A stretch of DNA of 64,000 bases, from assembly GCF_021530995.1 (NCBI RefSeq), contig NZ_JADYTF010000001.1:1-64000 (forward strand). The letters run 5' to 3'. Made by a program: the position numbers and the translations under genes. This DNA comes from Bacteroides caecigallinarum. Lineage in GTDB: Bacteria > Bacteroidota > Bacteroidia > Bacteroidales > Bacteroidaceae. The notes beneath the pieces are model-generated. The model was given only the letters and a program-made list of their open reading frames with translations, searched no databases and was not told the origin of the DNA. Positions 9,380 through 18,572 of the stretch are shown here, in pieces. Every line of letters starts with the position of its first letter. Position 1 is the first letter of the stretch.

Positions 9380-10072
9380 CTAATCCAACGAAAGTTTATA
9401 TCCATTTCCCCTAATATTAATAATCTGGATACGTTTATCCTTCGACAAGCGGTGCCGTATCCTTGTTATCAACACTTGCAGACTTCTTGTACAGAAAAAA
9501 TCATCGTTTCCCCATAATTCCAGCAACACATTCTGCATGGGAACAATAGAATCGAAATTCTGACAGAATCTTTTCAAGACCTCTGTCTCTCTATTTGGAA
9601 GTTGTTCTGTTTCACCAGTAGGTATATATAAAAGAATACCCTTGTCCGCATCAAACTCATAATCTCCAATATTAAACATATGCTGTTCCGATTCCTCTTT
9701 TGAAGAAATACGTCCGGTCAGAGCTTTTATACGTACTATTAGTTCCTTCATAGCAAACGGTTTGCGGATATAGTCATTGGCACCGGTTTCAAATCCTGCC
9801 ACTACGTCATCCACCTCCGTTTTTGCCGTCAGAAATATTACTGGTGTAGTTTTATCGGTGTTACGTATTTTCTTTACCACATCCAGCCCTGATATCTTTG
9901 GCATCATTATATCAGAAACCAGGACATCGGGGTTTGATTCAAAGAATAGTTTCAATCCCTCCTCGCCATCGTATGCCAAACAGACGTCAAAGCCAACACT
10001 TTCCAGTGTATCTTTAATTATCTTTGCCAGAGTTATTTCATCTTCAATAAGCAATACTTTTATCTTTCCCAT
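9380..10072 (-). CDS. OmpR/PhoB-type response regulator
   Basis: 230 aa from MGKIKVLL. Receiver domain at 1-120 with the acidic pair E10/D11-E12, phosphoacceptor D54 in LVSDIMMP, and Lys of RKPFAMKEL; then a winged-helix DNA-binding domain (about 130-230) with the SLQVLITRIRHRL recognition region and the wing ending in IRGNGYKL. The ATG at 10072 is chosen because the receiver domain begins there and because it follows the kinase stop by only 4 bases; an earlier in-frame ATG would overlap the kinase. Last gene of the GLPGLI/barrel/kinase operon. It is the natural candidate to bind the 11-bp-spaced GTTAAC repeats upstream of the operon (inference). Confidence 0.92.
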   Translation of the reverse strand: MGKIKVLLIEDEITLAKIIKDTLESVGFDVCLAYDGEEGLKLFFESNPDVLVSDIMMPKISGLDVVKKIRNTDKTTPVIFLTAKTEVDDVVAGFETGANDYIRKPFAMKELIVRIKALTGRISSKEESEQHMFNIGDYEFDADKGILLYIPTGETEQLPNRETEVLKRFCQNFDSIVPMQNVLLELWGNDDFFCTRSLQVLITRIRHRLSKDKRIQIINIRGNGYKLSLD

Positions 10073-10076
10073 ATCA

Positions 10077-11399
10077 TTATAATTCAATTGTAAACGTACT
10101 TCCATTACCCGGAGTACTTGTCAATGAAATCCGTCCTCCATGTCTTTCCACAATCGTTTTTGCAAAATAAAGACCTATGCCATATCCTTTCACTTCGTGC
10201 ACATCGCCATGAGGAACACGATAGAATTTCCCGAACACATGTCTCTGATGTTCCGGTGCTATTCCAATTCCATTGTCTGATACTGAAATAAACAACTTAT
10301 CTGATTTTCTGATTGCCTTGAGCAATATCCTCACCGGTTCACCTGAATACTTTACCGCATTATCAACTAAAGTAGAAACCACGCTCGACATCAGTTTTGC
10401 ATCGAATACTGCAGTCAGATTTTCATCGGCCTCTATCTGTATATCACAGGCTTTTGCAGTACGTAACCTGGTTTCCTGTACTATTTTCTCAAACATATCT
10501 CTAATATTTGTCTCCGATACGTCCAACCGGAAATTACCCCTTTCCTTCATTGACATCGAAAGAATACGTTCCACAAGGGCACTCAGTTTTTCCAGCTGTT
10601 CCCTTGTATCAAGCAGGTATTCCTCCCTTTTTACAGGATTATCCGCCAAGCCATAATTCAGCAATGCATCATTTGCCGCGTATGCCACTGCAATTGGAGT
10701 CTTCAGTTCGTGAGTGATATTGCTCGTAAAACTGCTTTTCATTTCATCCAATTCCATCTGCTTTTTCAGCGTTCTAATAAAAAACCAGAAAGAGAATATC
10801 ACTATGGCGACAACCATCAACGAAGTGAATATAATGCCTGACATATTCAACAGTATATATCCGGTCATCAGCCCGGTATCAAATGAATAAGGTGTTTTAC
10901 CAAAAGTTGATTTAACTATGATATATCCATCTCGAACAACAGAATCGGGATTTACGTTAGATACAAACTCCTGTGTATCCAACGGACGGAAGACTTCATC
11001 TATACCTGCCTCCTTAAAATTCTGAAAAAGTATGGAGTCCATCATTTCATAAAATTCCGGAGAAGTCACTGAAGATGCCACCTGTTTGTTAAAGTCGTCA
11101 CGCCTATATACACTTATTGACCTTATTTTATTATCAGAAGAAGAGTCTCTTTTTATTGATACAATCTTCGACAAATTATCAGGGCTCAAAAATGCTATGG
11201 AGTCTGTCAGTTGCTCTCGTTTTAAATGAAACGAATAAGCTGCGAGCTCAGACTTGGAAATCAATGAACTGATTTGTACCTCCAAAGATTTTCGTTGAGA
11301 CTTGTAAAGCCCCGAAAGCCAATACCCCTCATAAGCAGCAATCATGACAACTGAAATTACTGCAATAATCAGAAATCTATGTTTATTGTCTATCTTCAT
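10077..11399 (-). CDS. Membrane sensor histidine kinase
   Basis: 440 aa. Two membrane helices (about 8-29 and 182-208) bracket a roughly 150-residue periplasmic sensor region of no recognisable family. HisKA follows with H230 in NITHELKTP, then HATPase_c with N box (TLVDNAVKYS), DNGIGI (G1) and GYGIGL (G2). It should autophosphorylate H230 and pass the phosphate to D54 of the regulator encoded immediately downstream (4-base gap). Genes for an outer-membrane barrel and a GLPGLI protein lie directly upstream, so the sensor region may respond to an envelope or metal/peptide stress handled by them (inference). Confidence 0.92.
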   Translation of the reverse strand: MKIDNKHRFLIIAVISVVMIAAYEGYWLSGLYKSQRKSLEVQISSLISKSELAAYSFHLKREQLTDSIAFLSPDNLSKIVSIKRDSSSDNKIRSISVYRRDDFNKQVASSVTSPEFYEMMDSILFQNFKEAGIDEVFRPLDTQEFVSNVNPDSVVRDGYIIVKSTFGKTPYSFDTGLMTGYILLNMSGIIFTSLMVVAIVIFSFWFFIRTLKKQMELDEMKSSFTSNITHELKTPIAVAYAANDALLNYGLADNPVKREEYLLDTREQLEKLSALVERILSMSMKERGNFRLDVSETNIRDMFEKIVQETRLRTAKACDIQIEADENLTAVFDAKLMSSVVSTLVDNAVKYSGEPVRILLKAIRKSDKLFISVSDNGIGIAPEHQRHVFGKFYRVPHGDVHEVKGYGIGLYFAKTIVERHGGRISLTSTPGNGSTFTIEL

Positions 11400-11451
11400 A
11401 CCAAATAAATCTGTTTAACAGAACAAAAGTAATAGTTTTAAGGCAATATAA

Positions 11452-14001
11452 TCACAAATCCACACTCAACTTCATGAGATATTCACGTGGTCTGAGTCGG
11501 GTCATAGAGTAAAAACGGGTGATTGAACTTACATTAACCTGCTCATAAACAGAATTGCCGATAATATTGTCTGCCACAAGCGACAGTTCCCACTTCTTTG
11601 ATTTATACCCTACAGAGATATCACAGAAGCTGTTCACTCCAAAAGATTTTTCATTGCTGTGATATATTTCATTATTCAGCGAGAATATCCATCCGCCTGC
11701 GGGATTGAAATTTACCCCAAGCGAATGCGACCAGTCAATTACAGCACTTTCATTGTATGGAGCTGTTTTTTCCTGTCTATTGCATATCATCATTTTTGAC
11801 TCACCCTGTATTGATATACCTTTCACAGGCTTCAATGAATAGTCTAACGACGCATTATACACATTCATCCTGTTTTTAGCCAACACTCCGGAAACTAATA
11901 TCTGCGATTCGGAGGAGTTTACTCCCCCTCCAATCCCAAGAGTGGTATTTGCCCAAAAGAAATTCTTGGCTATGCGTCCGTCAACTATATATGAATCTGT
12001 ACTATAACGCCCGGATGTAGCCACCATATTATACACTCCGGAATCCAGCTCTCCGCTATACAGAATGTTACCCTTATTATGAATATACACAGGTCGCAGA
12101 TAGGCGAACAGACCGTAAAGAGGATTACGATAAGTAAACGAAGCGCTCAGAGAATGAGCAAACTGAGTTTCCGGTTCCCCTATTCCTACAGTACATTGAG
12201 CATACGAAGTGAAAAGAGGTTCTGTAACAAGTTTCTTTGCATCATACGGATCGGCCGCCAGACGGTAATCAAGAATAAGTTTCGATGTTGGAGACATTTC
12301 CCATCTCCAGTTCAGATTAGGCTCAATCCAGAAGTCTGAAGAACGAAGCTTATCAGCAGTCCCATTCCCCGAATTATCCAATAACTGATTCACATAGCTG
12401 ACCTTGGCTTTTGCCGTTATCTCATGCCCCTTATGTTTCAGACTAACAGACGGACTCCAATATAACTGTTGTAGCTTCCAGTCTGTACTGTTTATCTTCT
12501 GATAACGACTGTCAAACCCAATCATATTATCAAAAAACAATGCTCCGAACTTCTTTTTATACTGCACATGATTTTTCGAAGAGAATAAATCCATATCAAG
12601 CAACTGACTGATGCCGTTTATCGTAAGCAACTGTCCCGGCAAACGGGTATAACCGGTAGAGGAATTGAACTGAATGACATTCCCCCCTGCCGTAGTATGC
12701 GACAACAGTAAATCTTCCGAAACCATACGTTTATAAGGTTTGACAGAAAGAGCGGTAAGCCTGTCATTATAAAGTATATTGCCCTGACTTACATTCCAGT
12801 CGTAATACACTTTCGAAATGCTTTTCAGATATGTCCTTTCCTTATTCAGCGTATATGTGATTTCTCCCTTTGCCTCCTTTCGTCTGCTTTCCACATTCCA
12901 ATCCTCCGTGATTACCGGCGAACCGTCTAAATCCAGATATGTAGTGGAACTCTTTCTCTGCTGCTCCTCACTGTCAAACAGTCCGCTTGCCTGTATTCTC
13001 AGGTCTGAATCTTTTCCGGTCCTCCAAAGCCAGTTGCCGGAAAGAAGATGACTTTTATTGAATGTATATCTTTCGGCATCAAAGGCAGGACCGCCCAAAT
13101 CTAGCAAACTGATAATATTCGCTTCTCCACGATATTCCAACAAGTCGGAAAGGCTTAAAATCTCATCTGCAATATTTGTCCCTGTATTGGTGTTTTTATA
13201 AAGCAACAATGTCTGGAAATTCTTCTTGAAATTCATCCCCATCAGACGGTTCTCGTAAAGGAAGCCATCACTCTTTTCCGCCCATCCCAATCCTATATCA
13301 GCCAAACCCGTCCAAACAGACTTGGCATCATCTTTAAGAACTATGTTCAATGCTGCTTTATCACTGAACTCAATATCACGCAAGGACTTTACAGCCTGAT
13401 GATTTTCCAAGACCTGAACACTCTCCACCTTGTCTGCCGATATGTTATTGCTGGCCTGGGCATATTGACTTCCCATCAGATCAAGACCTTCAATGTAAAA
13501 ATGATTTATCGATTTTCCCTGATAAGATATACTGCCGTTAGGCTTTACTTCCAGACCTGGCATTTTCCTTATCACATCGGCTATACTGCGGTCCTGTATC
13601 TGCTTGAAACCTGCTACGGAATATGTCAGAGTATCACCCCTTTCACTTATACGTTCGGCTTTTACAGAAACCTCACGAAGCTGAAAGCTTGTTTCTTTCA
13701 TTCTGACAACAACCTTATTTACCGCAGGATTATACTTTACAGTCTGTGTTTCATACCCCAGAAAGCTGAATCTGATATATGCAATTCCACCTACAGACTT
13801 AAGAGTAAAGTAACCCTCAGCATCCGAAATGGCATAACACAGTTGCCTGCCTGATTCATTATAAGCCACAATATTCACTCCATACATTCCATTTTCGGAT
13901 GTATCAACCACCTTACCAGAGATAACAGCAGAAGATTGCGCAGACAGACACAAAGAAACAGCAAGAGAGAAACACAATAGAATGATTCTTACCATAACCA
14001 T
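11452..14001 (-). CDS. Outer-membrane beta-barrel protein with CarboxypepD_reg domain (TonB-dependent-receptor-like)
   Basis: 849 aa. Signal peptide to about residue 21 (ends LSAQ), then a carboxypeptidase-regulatory-like domain at about 27-105 (VISGKVVDTSENGMYGVNIVAY ... GYETQ in family style), a plug-like domain at about 120-220 (SIADVIRKMPGLEVKPNG; FYIEGLDLMG), and a large beta-barrel of alternating aromatic strands to the C-terminus. This is the SusC/TonB-receptor relative annotated as outer membrane beta-barrel family protein. No TonB box is obvious. It sits 25 bases downstream of the GLPGLI gene and 52 bases upstream of the kinase gene; the four appear co-transcribed. Confidence 0.88.
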   Translation of the reverse strand: MVMVRIILLCFSLAVSLCLSAQSSAVISGKVVDTSENGMYGVNIVAYNESGRQLCYAISDAEGYFTLKSVGGIAYIRFSFLGYETQTVKYNPAVNKVVVRMKETSFQLREVSVKAERISERGDTLTYSVAGFKQIQDRSIADVIRKMPGLEVKPNGSISYQGKSINHFYIEGLDLMGSQYAQASNNISADKVESVQVLENHQAVKSLRDIEFSDKAALNIVLKDDAKSVWTGLADIGLGWAEKSDGFLYENRLMGMNFKKNFQTLLLYKNTNTGTNIADEILSLSDLLEYRGEANIISLLDLGGPAFDAERYTFNKSHLLSGNWLWRTGKDSDLRIQASGLFDSEEQQRKSSTTYLDLDGSPVITEDWNVESRRKEAKGEITYTLNKERTYLKSISKVYYDWNVSQGNILYNDRLTALSVKPYKRMVSEDLLLSHTTAGGNVIQFNSSTGYTRLPGQLLTINGISQLLDMDLFSSKNHVQYKKKFGALFFDNMIGFDSRYQKINSTDWKLQQLYWSPSVSLKHKGHEITAKAKVSYVNQLLDNSGNGTADKLRSSDFWIEPNLNWRWEMSPTSKLILDYRLAADPYDAKKLVTEPLFTSYAQCTVGIGEPETQFAHSLSASFTYRNPLYGLFAYLRPVYIHNKGNILYSGELDSGVYNMVATSGRYSTDSYIVDGRIAKNFFWANTTLGIGGGVNSSESQILVSGVLAKNRMNVYNASLDYSLKPVKGISIQGESKMMICNRQEKTAPYNESAVIDWSHSLGVNFNPAGGWIFSLNNEIYHSNEKSFGVNSFCDISVGYKSKKWELSLVADNIIGNSVYEQVNVSSITRFYSMTRLRPREYLMKLSVDL

Positions 14002-14026
14002 ACGAATGATGTATTTTCAAATGGTA

Positions 14027-14836
14027 TTATTCAAGGTCAAGATAATTACTTGCAGGCTTAATTGTATTGGTTATATCTTTACCGTTGATATCAACAGCCT
14101 TTACCAGGTTGATACCCAATTCTTTTACCGCTTCTCCATAAGTCTTCCCTTCCTCGGATTTCCTCAGTTTCAGAAATTTCGAACGTGAACACTTCAGAGC
14201 CTTGTCCTTTTCGAACAACTCTATTCTGGCGTCAGAAACATTCTGTTCCAGACCTACCGCAACAAAATGAAAAAGATTGTCAGCATCGCATGCCTCAAGA
14301 ATAACACCGGGCAAACCTTTCAGAACATAAGGACCTGCCGAAACTGGGATATCTGGTGTGTACCACACAGTCCATGTTCTGCCATAAACTGTTGCTACGG
14401 CCTTCTTGCACTGATAATCACAAATCGTTTTGGTACTGTCAGATAATTCCCACTCTATCTGCGGAAGTTTCTCGGTGTATATAAACTTATTTGTCTTGAT
14501 ATACTTCATATAGGTATATTCATCAGACGATGGCGCACCCGTCAGAACTTCCAGAGAGTTCTTGTTTCCATACTTTATGTTTGCATTCTGTGCCCTCGCC
14601 AAGGCTGTCGCAATATCCGTTTCTTTGGAAATATTATCATATTCCGACGCCCATGCCCTGTTATTCGGATTATAGAAAACGGATTGGGTTTTGCCTACAT
14701 CCAGAAACCATCTGTAGGTCTTGCGTGTCTTACTATACAAAGCATCACAATCGTATGTGACGCGAAACAAGGCTGTTTCCTGCGCATTCAGCACAACAGC
14801 CGAAAGAAATAGAATAAAGGTAATAATCTTTCTCAT
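14027..14836 (-). CDS. GLPGLI-family protein
   Basis: 269 aa from MRKIITF; an upstream in-frame ATG at 14848 adds four residues. Signal peptide to about residue 19 (VVLNAQ). The family signature is present as VLKGLPGVILEA at about 160-171, preceded by the conserved WTVWYTPDIPVSAGPY segment. GLPGLI proteins (TIGR01200) are secreted or outer-membrane-associated Bacteroidota proteins of unknown biochemical role, often encoded with TonB-receptor-like barrels, as here. First gene of the four-gene operon that ends with a two-component system. A GATCTTTG -7-like element and the GTTAAC array lie just upstream. Confidence 0.9.
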   Translation of the reverse strand: MRKIITFILFLSAVVLNAQETALFRVTYDCDALYSKTRKTYRWFLDVGKTQSVFYNPNNRAWASEYDNISKETDIATALARAQNANIKYGNKNSLEVLTGAPSSDEYTYMKYIKTNKFIYTEKLPQIEWELSDSTKTICDYQCKKAVATVYGRTWTVWYTPDIPVSAGPYVLKGLPGVILEACDADNLFHFVAVGLEQNVSDARIELFEKDKALKCSRSKFLKLRKSEEGKTYGEAVKELGINLVKAVDINGKDITNTIKPASNYLDLE

Positions 14837-14863
14837 AAATACATTCATTTAATGTTTATATGA

Positions 14864-14871
14864 CAAAGATC
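14864..14871 (-). promoter_or_regulatory. Candidate -7 element of the GLPGLI operon
   Basis: Reads GATCTTTG on the minus strand (TAnnTTTG with the first base changed). The GTTAAC array begins about 16 bases further upstream, where an activator of a weak promoter would bind. Confidence 0.45.
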
Positions 14872-14887
14872 GTATGTTGGAACCAGA

Positions 14888-14937
14888 TTTGCGGTTAACT
14901 CATAGCTAACACTCGGTTAACTAGAGTTAACCGCAAA
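14888..14937. promoter_or_regulatory. GTTAAC repeat array upstream of the GLPGLI operon (candidate operator)
   Basis: GTTAAC at 14894-14899, GCTAAC at 14905-14910, GTTAAC at 14916-14921 and GTTAAC at 14926-14931 have centres spaced 11, 11 and 10 bp. The ends form a perfect 12-bp inverted repeat, TTTGCGGTTAAC (14888-14899) and GTTAACCGCAAA (14926-14937). PhoB/OmpR-type regulators commonly bind direct repeats spaced about 11 bp, and such a regulator is the last gene of the operon. The alternative is that it belongs to the same class of phased palindromic arrays seen elsewhere in the window. Confidence 0.6.
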
Positions 14938-14945
14938 CAACACAT

Positions 14946-14988
14946 AAAAAAATGACGAGCCATACTCTTAAAGAGAAAGACTCGTCAT
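14946..14988 (-). terminator. Rho-independent terminator of the ACT-PFL operon
   Basis: On the minus strand, ATGACGAG (14988-14981) pairs with CTCGTCAT (14959-14952), with an inner CTCTT/AAGAG pairing, and a run of seven T follows. It lies 20 bases after the PFL stop. Confidence 0.8.
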
Positions 14989-15008
14989 CTATACTAAATT
15001 ATTTCTTT

Positions 15009-16373
15009 CTAGTTCTTAAAACTATGTATAGGAGCAGGAATACGTCCTCCTCTATTTACGAAAGCATCACAGCTGAAACGGTTAATCGGCATAACCGGAG
15101 CATAACCCAAAAGACCTCCGAATTCCACTGTTTCGCCCACAGTCTTTCCCACTACAGGAATTACACGTACCGCTGTCGTCTTCTGGTTTATCATACCTAT
15201 GGCAGCCTCATCGGCTATCATACCTGCAATAGATGTAGCCGGAGTATCGCCAGGAATTGCTATCATGTCAAGTCCCACAGAGCATACACATGTCATGGCT
15301 TCCAGCTTCTCTATTGTAAGAGCTCCTGCCACTACAGCATCAATCATTCCCTGGTCTTCACTGACAGGAATAAATGCTCCACTAAGTCCTCCTACGTATG
15401 ATGACGCCATAACACCGCCTTTCTTAACCTGATCATTAAGCAATGCAAGGGCTGCTGTTGTTCCCGGTGCACCCGGATACTCAAGTCCTATCTCCTGAAG
15501 GATTTCAGCCACACTGTCGCCAACAGCAGGTGTTGGTGCCAGCGAAAGGTCGATAATACCGAAAGGAACACCAAGACGATGAGACGCCTCCTGTGCTACA
15601 AGCTGACCTACACGTGTAATCTTGAATGCAGTACGCTTGATTGTTTCGCAAAGGACTTCGAAACTTGCTCCACGTATCTGCTCGAGTGCATATTTCACTA
15701 CTCCAGGGCCACTTACTCCCACGTTTATAACAGCATCGTCTTCAGACACTCCGTGGAATGCACCTGCCATGAACGGATTATCATCAGGAGCATTGCAAAG
15801 TACTACGAGTTTGGCGCAACCCAAAGAGTCACGGTCTTTTGTCATCTCTGCAGTTTCCTTTATGATATCTCCCATAAGGCGTACGGCATCCATATTGAGT
15901 CCTGTCTTTGTAGAACCTACATTGACAGAGCTGCATATTCTCTCTGTACATGCCAATGCCTTAGGAATAGAACGTACGAACAGTTCGTCGCTATGGCTCA
16001 TGCCTTTTGATACGATGGCAGAGTATCCTCCTATGAAGTTCACTCCCAATTCGGCTGCCACACGGTCCAGAGTCTGAGCTATCTTTACATAATCGTCGGA
16101 AGTCTTGCATGCTGCTCCCCCTACAAGGGCTATAGGAGTGATGGAAATACGTTTGTTCACGATAGGAATACCGAATTCCTTTGATATTTCCTCGCCTGTA
16201 CTTACCAGCTTACCGGCAAGACGTGTTATCTTGTTGTATATATTCTGACAAAGGACATCAAGATTGCCGTCGGCACAATCAAGAAGGTTGATACCCATAG
16301 TGATGGTGCGGACATCAAGATTTTCCTTTTCTATCATTTTATTGGTTTCAATAACCTCGGATATATTTATCAT
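15009..16373 (-). CDS. PFL family protein (DUF711, UPF0210)
   Basis: 454 aa, the standard length of this family. Recognisable conserved stretches include [12 protein letters not shown] near the N-terminus, [28 protein letters not shown], and the C-terminal [13 protein letters not shown]-like segment (here [14 protein letters not shown]) with [13 protein letters not shown]. The family has a pyruvate-formate-lyase-like fold, but no enzymatic activity is established to my knowledge. Its gene is nearly always next to a small ACT-domain gene, as here (51-base gap), which suggests the ACT protein senses an amino acid or metabolite and controls or partners it. Confidence 0.92.
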   Translation of the reverse strand: MINISEVIETNKMIEKENLDVRTITMGINLLDCADGNLDVLCQNIYNKITRLAGKLVSTGEEISKEFGIPIVNKRISITPIALVGGAACKTSDDYVKIAQTLDRVAAELGVNFIGGYSAIVSKGMSHSDELFVRSIPKALACTERICSSVNVGSTKTGLNMDAVRLMGDIIKETAEMTKDRDSLGCAKLVVLCNAPDDNPFMAGAFHGVSEDDAVINVGVSGPGVVKYALEQIRGASFEVLCETIKRTAFKITRVGQLVAQEASHRLGVPFGIIDLSLAPTPAVGDSVAEILQEIGLEYPGAPGTTAALALLNDQVKKGGVMASSYVGGLSGAFIPVSEDQGMIDAVVAGALTIEKLEAMTCVCSVGLDMIAIPGDTPATSIAGMIADEAAIGMINQKTTAVRVIPVVGKTVGETVEFGGLLGYAPVMPINRFSCDAFVNRGGRIPAPIHSFKN

Positions 16374-16424
16374 AAGTTTGTGGGTTTTTAATCTAAAAAC
16401 TAGAAACTAAGAACTTACAACTCC

Positions 16425-16697
16425 TTAGATACGATGCATCTTGTCGAAGATTTCCTCTCTCTGACATTTCACCTGCACTCCCATTGTCTCTCCCAGAGTT
16501 GACATTTCTGTAGCTATCTGTTCGAAAGGTTTATCGATAGCTGACATATCAACAATCATCATCATGTTGAAATATTCCTGAACGATAGTCTGCGAAATGT
16601 CGAGTATGTTTACATTGTTTTCTGCCAGATATGTACACACTTTGGCAATGATACCTATAGTATCTTTTCCCACTACGGTGATAATTGATTTATTCAT
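16425..16697 (-). CDS. ACT-domain protein, partner of PFL/DUF711
   Basis: 90 aa, a single ACT domain (beta-alpha-beta-beta-alpha-beta) from IITVVGKDTIGIIAKVCTYL to the Gly-rich ligand region; it resembles the stand-alone YkkB/UPF0237 ACT proteins. ACT domains bind small regulatory ligands, mostly amino acids. The start is taken at the ATG at 16697, because the -7 promoter element TATCTTTG at 16730-16737 puts the transcription start downstream of the longer in-frame ATG (16742). It is followed after 51 bases by the PFL gene, and the two end at one terminator. Confidence 0.9.
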   Translation of the reverse strand: MNKSIITVVGKDTIGIIAKVCTYLAENNVNILDISQTIVQEYFNMMMIVDMSAIDKPFEQIATEMSTLGETMGVQVKCQREEIFDKMHRI

Positions 16698-16729
16698 CTC
16701 TAATTGATATTTAATAACTAATTTATCGG

Positions 16730-16737
16730 CAAAGATA
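16730..16737 (-). promoter_or_regulatory. -7 promoter element for the ACT-PFL operon
   Basis: Reads TATCTTTG on the minus strand (exact TAnnTTTG), 32 bases upstream of the ATG at 16697. It rules out the longer ACT reading frame. Confidence 0.65.
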
Positions 16738-16787
16738 GTCAATTGATTTCAAAATGAAAGAGTTTCAATCCGAAATATCGCAAAAAT

Positions 16788-17573
16788 CTATAGTCCTTTG
16801 CTTTTTGCCTCGTTCCATAACTCGTCCATCTCGCTGAGAGTCATATCATTCAGGTTTCTTCCAGCCTTGATAGTGTGTTCCTCCAGATAGTTGAAACGGC
16901 GGATAAATTTCTGGTTCGTGCGTTCCAGGGCATTGTCAGGATTTATCTTATACAGCCTTGCCGCATTGATAAGACTGAACATCACATCGCCAAACTCGGC
17001 CTCTGCCTTCTCCTTATCCATATTGCCGACTTCTGACTCAAACTCGGTGATTTCTTCTTTTACCTTTTTCCATACATCTTCCCTGTCTTCCCAGTCGAAG
17101 CCTACATTACGCGCTTTGTCCTGAATACGGTATGCCTTGATCAGCGAAGGAAGTGCGGCAGGCACTCCACTCAAAACGGATTTGTTTCCGTCTTTTTCCT
17201 TAAGCTTTATCTGTTCCCAGTTTTCCGAGACTTTCTCAGCCGTATCTGCTTTCACTTCGCCAAATACGTGCGGATGACGGAATATAAGTTTGTCGCATAG
17301 TTTGTCGCATACATCTTTTATATCGAAATCACCGGTCTCACTGCCTATCTTTGCATAGAACACTACGTGAAGAAGTACATCGCCCAGCTCCTTGCATATG
17401 TTCTTCTTGTCATTCTGAACCAAGGCATCGCAAAGTTCGTAAACTTCTTCTATAGTATTGGGACGCAGACTCTCGTTAGTCTGCTTTCTGTCCCACGGAC
17501 ATTTTTCACGCAGTTCGTCCAGCACATCAAGCAGACGGCCGAACGCTTTCATCTGTTCTTCTCTTGTACTCAT
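16788..17573 (-). CDS. mazG: Nucleoside triphosphate pyrophosphohydrolase MazG
   Basis: 261 aa with two tandem MazG domains. The first starts at CPWDRKQTNESLRPNTIEE with the metal-binding EE..E..D arrangement (IEEVYELCDAL) and ELGDVLLHVVFYAKIG; the second covers about 130-250 (EEITEFESEVGN, EFGDVMFSLINAAR). MazG hydrolyses NTPs and dNTPs to monophosphates plus pyrophosphate and helps sanitise the nucleotide pool or tune ppGpp. Length fits the full-size E. coli-like type. It follows the LysR regulator gene by 17 bases and is probably co-transcribed with it. Confidence 0.93.
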   Translation of the reverse strand: MSTREEQMKAFGRLLDVLDELREKCPWDRKQTNESLRPNTIEEVYELCDALVQNDKKNICKELGDVLLHVVFYAKIGSETGDFDIKDVCDKLCDKLIFRHPHVFGEVKADTAEKVSENWEQIKLKEKDGNKSVLSGVPAALPSLIKAYRIQDKARNVGFDWEDREDVWKKVKEEITEFESEVGNMDKEKAEAEFGDVMFSLINAARLYKINPDNALERTNQKFIRRFNYLEEHTIKAGRNLNDMTLSEMDELWNEAKSKGL

Positions 17574-17590
17574 TATTATATATTGTATTT

Positions 17591-18493
17591 TTATTTGTTT
17601 TCTTTGCCAAGACTGCTACGCACGAAACGCATGAACAACTGTGCAGCCTCTATCTCCTGCCCTTGTGCTGATACAAAACAAAAATGACGGGTAAATTGAA
17701 GTCCGGACACGTCTATCACACGGAACAGACCTTCTCCCAACTCCTTCACCAAGGCAGCTATTGATATTATCCCCATACAATCACTGCATGAAAGAAATGA
17801 CTTGATACTCTCAGTACTGCCCAAATGCATTCTTACATTGAGCGACGAAAGCTTCAGACCTTCCTCGGCAAGGACAGTCTCGATTGCATCAAGTGTTCCC
17901 GAACCTCTTTCTCTCAGGACAAGCGGAATCTTGCAGAACTCTTCAAGGGTTATTTCCTCTACATCGGCAGGAAATGCTGACGAACGTACTACCGGAACGA
18001 GCTCATCACAAAGGAAGGCCTCGTACTTCAGATTTGGAGTACGGAACACTCCTTCCACCATACCTAGGTCTATAGTATGTTCCGATACGGCGTTCTCCAC
18101 ATTACGGGAGTTGGTATCGATGAGCGACACCTTTATCTGTGGATATTTCTCCGTAAACTTTGCCAGTATCGGAGGAAGGATGTACTGGGCTATTGTAGTA
18201 CTTGCCCCCAGACGAAGTTCGCCTGCATATTCGTTATTGAGCAGATGCATGTCGTATTCCATCTTGCGATACTCCGTAAGGATACGCTCGCAATGTTCCA
18301 TCATCACCTTTCCAGCTTCGGTCAGGGTTATCTTGTTGTTCATACGGTCGAACAGACGCACGTGGTACATGCTTTCCAGTTCGTGTACATGTTTTGTCAC
18401 TGCCGGCTGACTGACAAACAGTTCCTGTGAGGCTTTTGTAAAGCTTAGGTTCTTGGCAACACTGTAAAATACTTTAAGACGGAAATCGGACAT
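17591..18493 (-). CDS. LysR-family transcriptional regulator
   Basis: 300 aa. N-terminal winged helix at about 1-60 (FYSVAKNLSFTKASQELFVSQPAVTKHVHELE, the classic LysR helix-turn-helix), followed by the linker helix and a two-lobed substrate-binding domain (about 90-295). The substrate domain resembles the CysB/CbbR/YeiE branch (LGASTTIAQYILPPIL). The ATG at 18493 is preferred because the LysR domain begins with SDFRLKVFYSVA; the ATG at 18517 lies inside the TTTAAA array. mazG lies 17 bases downstream. A 55-bp TTTAAA array ends 11 bases before the start codon, so it is in the leader. Confidence 0.9.
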   Translation of the reverse strand: MSDFRLKVFYSVAKNLSFTKASQELFVSQPAVTKHVHELESMYHVRLFDRMNNKITLTEAGKVMMEHCERILTEYRKMEYDMHLLNNEYAGELRLGASTTIAQYILPPILAKFTEKYPQIKVSLIDTNSRNVENAVSEHTIDLGMVEGVFRTPNLKYEAFLCDELVPVVRSSAFPADVEEITLEEFCKIPLVLRERGSGTLDAIETVLAEEGLKLSSLNVRMHLGSTESIKSFLSCSDCMGIISIAALVKELGEGLFRVIDVSGLQFTRHFCFVSAQGQEIEAAQLFMRFVRSSLGKENK

Positions 18494-18504
18494 GGCTAAT
18501 TTAT

Positions 18505-18559
18505 TTTTAAATGGCATTTAAATACTGTTTAAACGGTACTTAAATGCCGTTTAAATATC
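18505..18559. repeat. TTTAAA array, five 11-bp units
   Basis: Five 11-mers: TTTTAAATGGC, ATTTAAATACT, GTTTAAACGGT, ACTTAAATGCC and GTTTAAATATC. TTTAAA (once CTTAAA) centres fall at 18508.5, 18519.5, 18530.5, 18541.5 and 18552.5, exactly 11 bp apart. It has the same motif and period as 7371-7425 although the loci are unrelated. It abuts the LysR start codon on one side and the 86-bp array at 18573 on the other. Confidence 0.85.
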
Positions 18560-18572
18560 TATATGCATTCTG

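Noticed and set aside
16698-16742. Longer start for the ACT-domain protein
   Set aside because: The -7 element TATCTTTG at 16730-16737 would lie inside the coding region; the conserved ACT domain starts at the later ATG.
17802-18410. 202-codon open frame on the plus strand
   Set aside because: Antisense to the LysR gene, Ser/Arg-rich translation typical of a shadow frame.
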